This document shows positions 27,989 to 36,545 of a stretch of DNA of 64,000 nucleotides, piece after piece. Positions within the stretch are counted from its first letter, which is position 1, and each line of letters starts with the position of its first letter. The notes under the pieces were generated by a model. The model was not told the origin of the DNA and did not search any database. It saw only the letters and a list, made by a program, of their open reading frames with translations. This stretch comes from Albidovulum aestuarii (lineage in GTDB: Bacteria > Pseudomonadota > Alphaproteobacteria > Rhodobacterales > Rhodobacteraceae). The stretch spans positions 538,552 through 602,551 of the forward strand of contig NZ_JASBQQ010000001.1 of NCBI RefSeq assembly GCF_029961185.1, read 5' to 3'. Position numbers and translations under genes: made by a program.

Positions 27989-28549
27989 TCAGAGTTCGGT
28001 GCCGGTGGTCTTCTGCTCCAGCCGTTCGAGCGCCTGCTTTATCCCCTCCTGATGGGGATGTATAGCAAGCGCCGCGCGATAGGCCGCGATGGCCTTGTCC
28101 TCCTGCTCCAACGCCTCAAAAATCTGGCCGAGCCCGGAAAGCGCCCCGAAATGGTGGTCGTTCAGCGCAAGCGTATGCTGGATGTCGGCTATGGACGGCC
28201 CGAACTGGCCATTCAGAAAATAGGCTGTCGCCCGCGCATTCCAGCCTTCGGCGAATTCTGGCGCATGATCGACGAGGGCGGTGAAATGCTCGATCGCGGT
28301 GGCCAGATCGCCCGCTTCCATGGCCTCCTGCCCCCGTTTCAGAAGCAGATCCATCGACGGCGAGCCCGACTTTGACCACTCTCGCAGAATGTCGGATTGA
28401 ACCCGACGCCACTCAGGGTTGTATGGATCGGCCAATTCCGCGTATAGATTGTCCAGATATTCAGACGCCGCGAAAACCGGCGCAGACAGAAATAACGCTG
28501 CGGCACATGCAGCGAACACGGGATTGAGAAGGGTGGCACACATCCGCAT
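27989..28549 (-). CDS. Periplasmic TPR-repeat protein
   Basis: 186 residues. An N-terminal signal peptide (TLLNPVFAACAAALFLSAPVFAA) with cleavage likely near residue 28 predicts export. About three TPR units follow (DLLLKRGQEAMEAGDLATAIEHFTALVDHAP, GWNARATAYFLNGQFGPSIADIQHTL, GLGQIFEALEQEDKAIAAYRAAL). It probably mediates protein contacts; the partner is unknown. The start may be 28549 or the ATG two codons later. It precedes the helicase by ten bases and may be in its operon. Confidence 0.82.
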   Translation of the reverse strand: MRMCATLLNPVFAACAAALFLSAPVFAASEYLDNLYAELADPYNPEWRRVQSDILREWSKSGSPSMDLLLKRGQEAMEAGDLATAIEHFTALVDHAPEFAEGWNARATAYFLNGQFGPSIADIQHTLALNDHHFGALSGLGQIFEALEQEDKAIAAYRAALAIHPHQEGIKQALERLEQKTTGTEL

Positions 28550-28616
28550 TACAAGGCAGAGTGTAGCCGATCCGCGCCGGAAAGCGAGAGGCTTGGCGCT
28601 CACATTTGGAGGAAGA

Positions 28617-28904
28617 ATGAGTGATATTGTAACCGCGGCCGTTGCCGCGCTGAGCGAAAAACTGTCCGGCGGCATCCCTGGCACTGCAAAGTTCGTGATC
28701 GAAGGCGAAGGCGCATTGATCATTGACGGATCGGACGTGCGCGCGGGCGATGATGAGGCCGATGTGACGCTGACGGCTGACCGTGAAACCTTCGAGGGCA
28801 TTCTTTCCGGCGACGTAAACCCCACGGCCGCCTTTATGCAGGGCAAACTGGCCGTTGACGGCGATATGGGCCTTGCCATGCAACTCGGCGCAGCCCTTTC
28901 CTGA
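28617..28904 (+). CDS. SCP2 sterol-binding domain protein
   Basis: 95 residues forming a single SCP2 domain. FVIEGEGALIIDGSDVRAGDDEADVTLTADRETFEGILSGDVNPTAAFMQGKLAVDGDMGLAMQL matches the domain from the central sheet through the final helix. The family binds lipids or acyl chains in the cytoplasm. A strong ribosome-binding site (GGAGGAAGA) precedes the ATG. The hydrolase gene starts two bases after its stop. Confidence 0.93.
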   Translation: MSDIVTAAVAALSEKLSGGIPGTAKFVIEGEGALIIDGSDVRAGDDEADVTLTADRETFEGILSGDVNPTAAFMQGKLAVDGDMGLAMQLGAALS

Positions 28905-28906
28905 GG

Positions 28907-29842
28907 ATGGACCGCGCCCCCTTCTACGACGACGTTGCCGATGCGCCCGATGGCGCGACCTGCGTCTGGCTGACGGCTGCTGACGGGGTCCGCATCCGAG
29001 CGGCCCATTGGCGCGGCGGCGAGAAGGGGACGGTGCTGCTGTTTCCCGGGCGGACGGAATATATTGAGAAATACGGCCCCGCGGCGGGGGAATTTGCCGC
29101 GCGGGGCTATGCCATGGCGACTCTCGATTGGCGCGGTCAGGGCATTGCTGACCGGCTACTCGACGATCGCGCACCGGGCCATGTCGAGTGCTTTTCTGAC
29201 TACAGCCTTGATGTTGCGGCGTTCATGGCCTGGGTCGAGATGCAAGACCTGCCCCGCCCCTTTTTCCTGATCGGCCATTCCATGGGGGGCTGCATCGGGC
29301 TGCGCGCCATCCATGACGGTATTGCCGTCAATGCCGTGACGTTCTCGGCGCCGATGTGGGGCATCCTGATGCAGCCGGTTGTGCGTCCCGTCGCATGGGG
29401 CCTGTCATGGCTTGCAACGGTCTCCGGGCAGGGTCACCGGATGGTGCCCTCGACCTCACCCCTGACCTACGTGCTGGAAGCGGAGTTCGAAGGCAACGTG
29501 CTGACCCGCAACCGCGAGATGTGGGAGTTCATGCGCCGCCAACTGACGGTGCATCCCGATCTCGCCATCGGGGGGCCGACGATGCAGTGGCTTTACGAGG
29601 CGCTGAAAGAAACACACGCGCTGCACCAGATGCAATCACCCGACCTGCCCTGCCTGACGGTTCTGGGGGCAGAGGAACGCATCGTTCATGCCGCCTCGAT
29701 TCACGACCGAATGTCGCGCTGGCCGGGCTCGGAATTCGATCTTGTCGGCAGCGCAGAACACGAGTTGATGATGGAGGGGCCCGAGACACGGGCCAAGTTC
29801 TACGACCGCGCCGCGGCCTTGTTCGACGCCAGTCGGGGGTGA
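28907..29842 (+). CDS. Alpha/beta hydrolase (lysophospholipase-like)
   Basis: 311 residues. The nucleophile elbow GHSMGG lies near residue 124. A cap region follows, then an acid/histidine pair is likely in the AEERIVHAASIHDRM and SAEHELMME segments. The N-terminal strand FPGRTEYIEKYGPAAGEFAARGYAMATLDWRGQG is the PldB/monoglyceride-lipase pattern. The neighbouring SCP2 gene suggests lipid metabolism. Its stop directly abuts the stop of the convergent Anbu gene. Confidence 0.88.
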   Translation: MDRAPFYDDVADAPDGATCVWLTAADGVRIRAAHWRGGEKGTVLLFPGRTEYIEKYGPAAGEFAARGYAMATLDWRGQGIADRLLDDRAPGHVECFSDYSLDVAAFMAWVEMQDLPRPFFLIGHSMGGCIGLRAIHDGIAVNAVTFSAPMWGILMQPVVRPVAWGLSWLATVSGQGHRMVPSTSPLTYVLEAEFEGNVLTRNREMWEFMRRQLTVHPDLAIGGPTMQWLYEALKETHALHQMQSPDLPCLTVLGAEERIVHAASIHDRMSRWPGSEFDLVGSAEHELMMEGPETRAKFYDRAAALFDASRG

Positions 29843-30580
29843 TTATCCCTGCACATGCAGCGGGATTTTAGCGAAGCTCGACCTCAGCGCCTTTGACCAG
29901 CCGTCACTCATACGCCGGAAATCGGCGTCGCCAGGTTCGATCCGGCGCTGAAAGCCAACCTTGCATTCGTCATTGTGGATAACGGCAAGGTCCAGCGGCA
30001 TACCGACCGACAAGTTCGACCTGAGCGTCGAGTCCATCGACAGAAGCACCGCCTTCTCGCCATCCTCGATTGAGGTTTTCGGCCGCACGATCCGGTCGAG
30101 GATCGGCTTGCCGTATTTATGCTCGCCGATCTGCAGGAACGGCGTGTCCTCGGTCGCTTCGATGAAATTGCCTTCCGGATAGACGAGGAACATACGCATC
30201 CGCCCGCCCTTGCGCTGCCCCGCAACGATCATTGAGGCCGCGCCAAACTGGCCGTTCGTTTTCAGCCGCTGATCGTTGGCATCGCGCACAGACCACAAAG
30301 TCTCGCCCACAATCTCGGCCACTTTCAGCATCGTCGGCGCCATAAGGATCGAGCTTTCCGGCGTCGCCTCGGGGTTCTCGATCGCTTCCTGAAGTTTCGC
30401 CAGCGTCGCCTGCGTGACCGACAGGCTGCCCGCCGTCAGGATCGCTATCACCCGTTCCCCGGGCACCTCGAACGAGAACATCTTACGATAGGATGAGATG
30501 TGATCGAGGCCCGCATTGGTGCGGGTATCGGACAACAGCACCATGCCAGCATCCAACAGAAGCCCAACACAATAGGTCAT
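29843..30580 (-). CDS. Anbu-type proteasome-like peptidase
   Basis: 245 residues. After removal of Met1 the chain would begin with Thr, the proteasomal nucleophile. An aspartate at position 17 of the mature chain and a lysine near 32 (in SSYRKMF) match the Asp17/Lys33 catalytic positions of proteasome beta subunits. Segments CVGLLLDAGMVLLSDTRTNAG, ILTAGSLSVTQ and NGQFGAASMIVAGQ are Anbu (ancestral beta subunit, proteasome-type protease) hallmarks. The commonly linked partners (transglutaminase-like protein, alpha-E domain protein, ATP-grasp) are absent here, so it stands as an orphan. Activity on peptides is unproven for many Anbu proteins. Confidence 0.9.
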   Translation of the reverse strand: MTYCVGLLLDAGMVLLSDTRTNAGLDHISSYRKMFSFEVPGERVIAILTAGSLSVTQATLAKLQEAIENPEATPESSILMAPTMLKVAEIVGETLWSVRDANDQRLKTNGQFGAASMIVAGQRKGGRMRMFLVYPEGNFIEATEDTPFLQIGEHKYGKPILDRIVRPKTSIEDGEKAVLLSMDSTLRSNLSVGMPLDLAVIHNDECKVGFQRRIEPGDADFRRMSDGWSKALRSSFAKIPLHVQG

Positions 30581-30729
30581 GATCGCCTGTCCTTTCCCTA
30601 GACCGCGCCACAGTAAGAGGCCTCGCGAGCGCCCGCAACTGGGCCGATGACGGGGAAATCATCCACCCACCCTTGCCATGCCACCCTGCCCCTGCCATCT
30701 CTGTGCGACAGATTTCGAAGGAGTGCCCC

Positions 30730-32556
30730 ATGCCGATCCGCTTGCCCCGCCCGGTCTTTGACGCCAATGCCTCGTCCGGCGGGCTTGGCAATCTGCCGGA
30801 ATGGGATCTGAGCGACCTTTACGCCGCTCCCGACGCGCCCGAAGTGTCGCGCGACATGGACTGGCTTGAAGAGGCCTGCGCCGATTTTGCAGGACGCTAC
30901 GAGGGAAAGCTGGCGACGCTGAACGCCGACGCGATGCTCGACTGCATCCACGCCTATGAGAAGATCGAGGCGATTGCCGGGCGCATCATGTCCTATGCAG
31001 GCCTGCGCTATTATCAGAACACCATGGATGGCGGCAGAGCCAAGTTCATGTCGGATTGTCAGGACAAGGTGACGGCATTCACCACTCCGCTCGTCTTTTT
31101 CTCGCTTGAATTCAACCGGATCGAGGATGAAGTTTACAAAACTGTCTTCACCGCCAATGCCGATATCGCGCGTTACAAGCCGGTCTTCGACCGCATGCGC
31201 GCGATGAAACCACACCAGCTGTCCGACGAGTTGGAAAAGTTCCTGCACGACCAGTCCACGGTTGGCGCCTCGGCCTGGAACAAACTCTTCGACGAGACGA
31301 TGGCAGGGCTCGAATTCGCGGTCGAAGGCGAGGCGGAGCCGATGAACCTGGAGGCCACGCTGAACCTCCTGTCCGAGCAGGACCGGTCACGGCGCGAGGC
31401 TGGTGCAAAGGCTCTGGCAATGGTCTTCGGCGAGAACGTCAAGCTTTTCGCCCGTGTCCACAACACGCTCGCCAAGGAAAAGGAAATCGAGGACCGCTGG
31501 CGGAAGATGCCCACCCCACAAACGGGGCGGCACCTTTCGAACCATGTCGAACCCGAGGTTGTCGAGGCGCTCAGGAACGCCGTCGTCGCCGCGTATCCGA
31601 AACTGTCGCACCGCTACTACCGGCTGAAGGCAAAATGGATGGGGCTGGAGAAACTGCAGGTCTGGGACCGCAATGCACCCCTGCCGATTGAGGAAAAGAA
31701 GACCGTGAACTGGGACGAGGCGCGGGAGACCGTGATGTCGGCCTATATGAGCTTCGCCCCGGAAATGTCTGATATTGCAAAGCCCTTCTTCGACAATGAC
31801 TGGATCGACGCGGGCGTGAAACCCGGCAAGGCGCCGGGCGCCTTCGCCCATCCGACCGTGACCGACGTGCATCCCTACATCATGCTGAACTACCTCGGCA
31901 AACCGCGCGACGTGATGACGCTGGCCCATGAACTCGGCCATGGCGTACACCAGGTTCTGGCCGCACCGCAGGGGGAAATGCTGTCATCCACCCCCCTGAC
32001 GCTGGCCGAAACCGCGTCGGTCTTTGGCGAGATGCTGACCTTCCGCAAGCTTCTGGCACAGGCAAAGACGCAAAACGAACGCAAGGTCCTGCTGGCGGGC
32101 AAGGTCGAGGATATGATCAACACGGTCGTGCGCCAGATCGCCTTCTACGATTTCGAATGCAAGCTGCACGCTGCCCGCCGCGCGGGCGAACTGACGCCCG
32201 AGGATATTAACGCGCTATGGATGAGCATTCAGGGCGAAAGCCTTGGGGACGCTTTCGAATTCATGGATGGGTATGAGACCTTCTGGTCCTATATCCCGCA
32301 CTTCGTCCACTCGCCCTTCTACGTCTATGCCTACGCCTTCGGCGACGGGCTCGTCAACGCGCTCTATGCGGTCTACGAGGAAGGCCTGCCGGGCTTCGAG
32401 GAGAAGTATTTCGAGATGCTGAAGGCTGGAGGATCGAAGCATCACAAAGAGCTTCTCGCACCATTCGGCCTCGATGCCAGCGATCCAAAATTCTGGGACA
32501 AGGGTCTGTCCATGATCGCCGGAATGATCGACGAGTTGGAAGCGATGGAGGGATGA
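30730..32556 (+). CDS. pepF: Oligoendopeptidase F (M3 family)
   Basis: 608 residues. Zinc metallopeptidase that cuts short peptides in the cytoplasm. The HEXXH motif is present as HELGHGVHQ (near residue 397), followed by TPLTLAETASVFGEML with the third zinc ligand Glu. The C-terminal YCYAFGDGL-like region (FYVYAYAFGDGLVNALYAVY) is a PepF signature. The start at 30730 has AAGGAG seven bases upstream; an in-frame site 57 bases earlier lacks this. It is divergent from the Anbu gene, and both act on peptides, but no functional link is shown. Confidence 0.95.
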   Translation: MPIRLPRPVFDANASSGGLGNLPEWDLSDLYAAPDAPEVSRDMDWLEEACADFAGRYEGKLATLNADAMLDCIHAYEKIEAIAGRIMSYAGLRYYQNTMDGGRAKFMSDCQDKVTAFTTPLVFFSLEFNRIEDEVYKTVFTANADIARYKPVFDRMRAMKPHQLSDELEKFLHDQSTVGASAWNKLFDETMAGLEFAVEGEAEPMNLEATLNLLSEQDRSRREAGAKALAMVFGENVKLFARVHNTLAKEKEIEDRWRKMPTPQTGRHLSNHVEPEVVEALRNAVVAAYPKLSHRYYRLKAKWMGLEKLQVWDRNAPLPIEEKKTVNWDEARETVMSAYMSFAPEMSDIAKPFFDNDWIDAGVKPGKAPGAFAHPTVTDVHPYIMLNYLGKPRDVMTLAHELGHGVHQVLAAPQGEMLSSTPLTLAETASVFGEMLTFRKLLAQAKTQNERKVLLAGKVEDMINTVVRQIAFYDFECKLHAARRAGELTPEDINALWMSIQGESLGDAFEFMDGYETFWSYIPHFVHSPFYVYAYAFGDGLVNALYAVYEEGLPGFEEKYFEMLKAGGSKHHKELLAPFGLDASDPKFWDKGLSMIAGMIDELEAMEG

Positions 32557-32560
32557 CCCC

Positions 32561-32580
32561 CGCGACGGCGCGCCGTCGCG
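32561..32580. repeat. 20-base perfect palindrome after pepF
   Basis: CGCGACGGCG is followed immediately by its reverse complement, with no loop, four bases after the pepF stop. As RNA it could form an 8-bp stem with a small loop. There is no U tract, so it could be a rho-dependent end, a stabilising 3' stem or a protein site. Confidence 0.6.
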
Positions 32581-32620
32581 TCCCACACCTCGGAACCCAT
32601 TCACATAGTCTGGCGGGCCG

Positions 32621-33574
32621 ATGCGGCCCGGCCTGATCCTGCATGTGCCGCTACATATGTTGGCGTCGGATGGGGTGGGGCTTCCGGGTTTCTTTCAGAA
32701 AATCCGATCCGGTTTTATGGCTCGCGGCGCCCGTGTCGAAGTGCGCTGGCGCGACACGGATGTTCTGACGAGCATGGGCGAAACCGAAGACATCCACCTT
32801 GTACACAACGGTCGCATCCATCATCCCCGCGTTCTGAACACCGGCTTGGCCTATGTCTTTCCGTTCTGGTACTGCGATCCTGTCGGAAATTACGGTGACT
32901 CCAGTCTCGCCACCGGGACCTTCCGGCCCGACTTAGTCGATCCAGATCAAGCGAACATGTTCCACACGCGTCTGTCACGCCGCCTCGTGGACCGGCGACA
33001 AAGCCGGTACGATCAGCCGCAGGACCGCCGGACATTTCCCAAAAGCGCGATTGCGATTTTCCTTCAGGGCGACAGCGATCCGGTAAACCGCGCGCGATAC
33101 ATGTCCGAACGGGAGATGTTTGCCGCTGTTCTTGCCGCGCGCGGCGAACGGACGGTGATCGTGAAGCCGCACCCGCGCAATCTGACGGGCGACACCACTC
33201 ACATTCTTGCGGTTGCCGGGCAAAGCCCCGGAGTAGTGGTCACCGATGCAAATGTGCACGATATCCTGGCCGCTTCGGACATTACGGTGACGACAACCTC
33301 GGCCACTGCGCTGGAATCGATGATCCATCGTGTTCCGGTGGTGCTTTGCGGTCGCAGCGACTTGCATCATTGCGCGATAACGGTTCGGCACCCCGATGAA
33401 ATGCACGGCGCCCTGTGCGCGGCTATGAATGCTTCCTTCCCTTTTTCCACGTTCCTCTATTGGTTTCTCGTCCAAAACACACTGAATGCCGGCAGCGCGA
33501 CCTTGATCGATGACACACTCGCCCGGATGACGCAGCACGGAGTGGATACAACCGGTTTTGTGCTGGACGGTTGA
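32621..33574 (+). CDS. Capsule-synthesis-like protein (KpsC/KpsS-related)
   Basis: 317 residues. The C-terminal half has VIVKPHPRNLTG followed by a nucleotide-site-like VVVTDANVHDILAASDITVTTTSATALESMIHRVPVVLCG, the pattern seen in KpsC/KpsS and capsule Kdo transferases. The N-terminus is less conserved. It is orphaned here, 12 kb from the capsule genes at 45.6-50.2 kb. The start at 32621 begins directly with the MRPGLILHVPLHM strand. The ribosome-binding site is weak. The substrate is not known. Confidence 0.65.
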   Translation: MRPGLILHVPLHMLASDGVGLPGFFQKIRSGFMARGARVEVRWRDTDVLTSMGETEDIHLVHNGRIHHPRVLNTGLAYVFPFWYCDPVGNYGDSSLATGTFRPDLVDPDQANMFHTRLSRRLVDRRQSRYDQPQDRRTFPKSAIAIFLQGDSDPVNRARYMSEREMFAAVLAARGERTVIVKPHPRNLTGDTTHILAVAGQSPGVVVTDANVHDILAASDITVTTTSATALESMIHRVPVVLCGRSDLHHCAITVRHPDEMHGALCAAMNASFPFSTFLYWFLVQNTLNAGSATLIDDTLARMTQHGVDTTGFVLDG

Positions 33575-33626
33575 AGGGATCGCACCCGCGCAGAAGAGTG
33601 ATGTCGCATTAGGGGAGATACACGAG

Positions 33627-34805
33627 ATGATCCGGATCATACTGAAACTAATCGGATTCTTGTTGGTTGTTGGTATGTTCGGGTTCCTTGCGCTGGGGCC
33701 CGAAATCGCCGACCGGATGCAGAACCCTGTTACGAAGCATGACCCCTGGCCAGTGACCCAGGCAGCGCAGGAAATGCATGAACGGCTGATCATCGGCGAC
33801 ATGCATGCCGACACGCTGCTCTGGGATCGGGACCTGACCAAGCGTCAGACACGCGGACATGTCGACCTGCCGCGGCTGGCTGAGGGCAATGTTGCGCTGC
33901 AGGTCTTCACCACGGTGACGAAAAGCCCCTCGGGCCTGAATTACGAGAACAACGCTGCCGAGGCGCGGGACGACATCACACTTCTGTATATCGGCCAGCT
34001 TCGCCCCTTCCGTGCCTGGCTTGATCTGACCGAACGCGCGCTGGAGCAGGCGCGCCAGTTGGCGATTGCCGAGGAAAATGCGCCCGAGGCGCTGAAGATC
34101 ATCCGCACCGGCGCCGATCTGGCCGAAGTGTTGCGCCGCCGCGCCGCAGGTGAGCAGGTCGTGGGGGGCATTCTCGGGGCCGAAGGGGGCCATGCGCTTG
34201 GCGACGAACAGGCCAATCTCGGCAAGCTATACGATGCGGGATTCCGGCTCATCGGGCTCACGCATTTCTTCGACAACGAGATTGGCGGTTCGCTGCACGG
34301 CGAGGCGGGCACCGCGGCCGGCCTGACGCGGTTCGGACGGTCGGTCGTGGAGGAGATGATCGGGCGGCATATGATCATCGACCTCGCCCATGCCTCACCT
34401 CAGACTGCGCGCGACGTTCTCGACATGACCGATATGCCGGTCGTTGTCAGCCACACCGGCATCCGCAGCCATTGCGATACTGTCCGAAATTTTCCCGATG
34501 ACCTGATGCGGGCAATCGCGGCCGAGGGGGGGCTGATCGGCATCGGGTTCTGGGCCGACGTGACCTGTGACGACACGCCTGCCGGCATTGCCGGGGCGAT
34601 CATTGCCGCGATTGGGGTCGTCGGCGAGGACCATGTCGCGCTCGGCTCGGACTTCGACGGAGCGGTGCGGACAACATTCGACGCATCGGAACTTTCCGCC
34701 CTGACGCAAGCCCTGATCGACCGGGGATTGCCCGAGGAGGTCATCGCAAAGGTCATGGGCGGCAACATGGTACGATTTCTTCAGGCCGCACTGCCGACAG
34801 AGTGA
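33627..34805 (+). CDS. Membrane-anchored dipeptidase (peptidase M19)
   Basis: 392 residues. A single N-terminal hydrophobic helix (about 4-24) would tether the enzyme to the membrane. The catalytic domain has the M19 H-x-D ligands in GDMHADT, the bridging glutamate in GILGAEGGHALGD, and later histidines in LTHFFDN, IDLAHAS and VVSHTG, with a C-terminal DFDG segment. M19 enzymes hydrolyse dipeptides, including some with D-residues. The start at 33627 has GGGGAGA upstream; an in-frame extension to 33558 has no support. It follows the KpsC/S-like gene by 52 bases. Confidence 0.92.
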   Translation: MIRIILKLIGFLLVVGMFGFLALGPEIADRMQNPVTKHDPWPVTQAAQEMHERLIIGDMHADTLLWDRDLTKRQTRGHVDLPRLAEGNVALQVFTTVTKSPSGLNYENNAAEARDDITLLYIGQLRPFRAWLDLTERALEQARQLAIAEENAPEALKIIRTGADLAEVLRRRAAGEQVVGGILGAEGGHALGDEQANLGKLYDAGFRLIGLTHFFDNEIGGSLHGEAGTAAGLTRFGRSVVEEMIGRHMIIDLAHASPQTARDVLDMTDMPVVVSHTGIRSHCDTVRNFPDDLMRAIAAEGGLIGIGFWADVTCDDTPAGIAGAIIAAIGVVGEDHVALGSDFDGAVRTTFDASELSALTQALIDRGLPEEVIAKVMGGNMVRFLQAALPTE

Positions 34806-34962
34806 TCAGGCCAAAGCGGGACAATCCCTTTAGATGAACGACCTTGTGAATGGGAAGCGGCATCTCGAATGAAATCGTCGTGGCGACGTTGAGGCTTCCT
34901 GAGCGACATTCTTAATTCATGCCGCCGAGCACCATTCTTCAGAAGGCTTCGCTCAAACCGGC

Positions 34963-35412
34963 TCACATCGGTTGGATGTCCGCAAAGTGGCGCGGCAGGT
35001 CCTGTGCCGCCACCTTCACGAGGTCCTTTGCCAGATCGGCATGCAGCGCCTGCGCCGACGCCCCGGTCAGCCGCGACCGCAATACGCCGAGCATTTTTGG
35101 CCCTGCCGCGATGATCAACCGGTCGGGCTTTATACGAGACCATTCACGGTCCAGTTCCTCCATGACATAACTCGCAAAACGCGACCGTCCAGCCTCATCG
35201 GCCTTCTCTCCGGGATCGAAGCCGTGCCGTGCTACGCCACCCGGTCCACCGGTCTGCCGCCCCGGCCGGTCGTCGTATTCGATCTGGGCATCGAGGAACT
35301 GTGCCGCCGAAAGCCCAGCCACCTCCTTCAACCCCTTGCCGATACCTTCGTTGATCAGAAAACGCGCCGTCTCGTCGTCGGCGACAAGCACAAGTGTACG
35401 GATCGGTTTCAT
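34963..35412 (-). CDS. Host-attachment protein family (PF10116-like)
   Basis: 149 residues. The N-terminus RTLVLVADDETARFLINEG, the middle RFASYVMEELDREWSRIKPDRLIIAAGPKMLGVLR and the end HADLAKDLVKVAAQDLPRHFAD fit the protein family named for host attachment in Agrobacterium and related to the archaeal release-factor-1-like bacterial families. The true function is unknown. The start at 35412 is preferred over an in-frame site at 35484. Confidence 0.8.
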   Translation of the reverse strand: MKPIRTLVLVADDETARFLINEGIGKGLKEVAGLSAAQFLDAQIEYDDRPGRQTGGPGGVARHGFDPGEKADEAGRSRFASYVMEELDREWSRIKPDRLIIAAGPKMLGVLRSRLTGASAQALHADLAKDLVKVAAQDLPRHFADIQPM

Positions 35413-35488
35413 GGCAAACCTCCTGTGTGGCCTGCCATAGATATGGGGACTGAATGCAGGTGCCGCCATGACCTGCGTCAACACGGAC

Positions 35489-36463
35489 CTATCCGGCGGC
35501 CAGAACCCGGTCGATCATCGCTTGCGTACCCTTCGCATCCTCGAGAGTCCACGGATACGGCGTACCGTTACGGATCGTCTTCCCCAAGGCCTCGACTTGG
35601 TTGCGGTATTGCCGCGCGCCGGGAAAGCGTTCGATGTGATCGGCCTTGTCTTGCCGGAACATGTGCAGTTGCGCCTCGCCGAAGAGGCCCGCATTGAAGG
35701 GCGCGGTCAGCCGGATCAGGCCCGTTTCGCCCTGAAATACCACCTCTTGCCGGGGGAAAAGCCGCATCGAGGTCATCGCGTGGTAGGTGAAGCGGCCGCC
35801 CGGCCCCTCCATTTCGCCGAAGACGCGGGCGAAGACATCGACGCCGTTCTCGCGCGTGATCTGTGCATTGATCTCCACGGGCTCCGCGCCGGTCGCCCAA
35901 CGGACAGACCCGTAGGTATAGACGCCGATGTCGGCGATGGAGCCACCGCCCGTTTCGGGTCGGTTGCGGATATTGCCGGGGTCAGAGCGGTTGTCATAGC
36001 TGAAATGCGCATCCGCATGCAGGATGCGACCGATGGCGCCCTCCTCTATCAGGACCCGGGCGCGCTGCCATTGCGGGTGGTGAACGATCATATAAGCCTC
36101 GGTCGCCAGCAGTCCGGTCCGGTTCCGTGCCGCGATGAGAGCGTCGATCTCATCCGCCTGCATCGCGATGGGCTTTTCCGTCAGCACATGCTTGCCCGCC
36201 TCGAGCGCTTTCAACGTCCATTCGACATGGAGGTGGTTAGGCAGCGGTATATAGACCGCCTCTATGTCCGGGTCGGCGAGCAGAGCATCGTACGAGTCAT
36301 GCACCTTGAGGTCCGGGCAGAAGGCCGCGAATGGTGCAGCTTTCTTCGGATCGGATGTCGCAAGCGCGTGGAACCGCGCGCCTTCGGCTTCGTGTATAGC
36401 CCGCGCCATGTGCTCGCGCGCGAATTTCGCAGCGCCGAGCACCCCCCAATTGACCGGTTTCAT
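35489..36463 (-). CDS. Gfo/Idh/MocA-family oxidoreductase
   Basis: 324 residues. NAD(P)-dependent sugar or inositol dehydrogenase-like enzyme. The N-terminal Rossmann fold begins WGVLGAAKFAREHM. The EKPIAMQ motif near residue 95 holds the conserved Lys-Pro. The C-terminal substrate domain includes GGGSIADIGVYTYGSVRWA, whose aspartate and following residues form part of the active site. The substrate cannot be told. It lies 82 bases before rpoH and transcribes in the same direction. Confidence 0.9.
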   Translation of the reverse strand: MKPVNWGVLGAAKFAREHMARAIHEAEGARFHALATSDPKKAAPFAAFCPDLKVHDSYDALLADPDIEAVYIPLPNHLHVEWTLKALEAGKHVLTEKPIAMQADEIDALIAARNRTGLLATEAYMIVHHPQWQRARVLIEEGAIGRILHADAHFSYDNRSDPGNIRNRPETGGGSIADIGVYTYGSVRWATGAEPVEINAQITRENGVDVFARVFGEMEGPGGRFTYHAMTSMRLFPRQEVVFQGETGLIRLTAPFNAGLFGEAQLHMFRQDKADHIERFPGARQYRNQVEALGKTIRNGTPYPWTLEDAKGTQAMIDRVLAAG

Positions 36464-36545
36464 GCCGCCCCCATGTTCAAGATTGCGCTAACATCTACGC
36501 TCCTTGCGGCCGGGGGAGCAAGCCGCAAGGGTAGATTTCGTCGGC

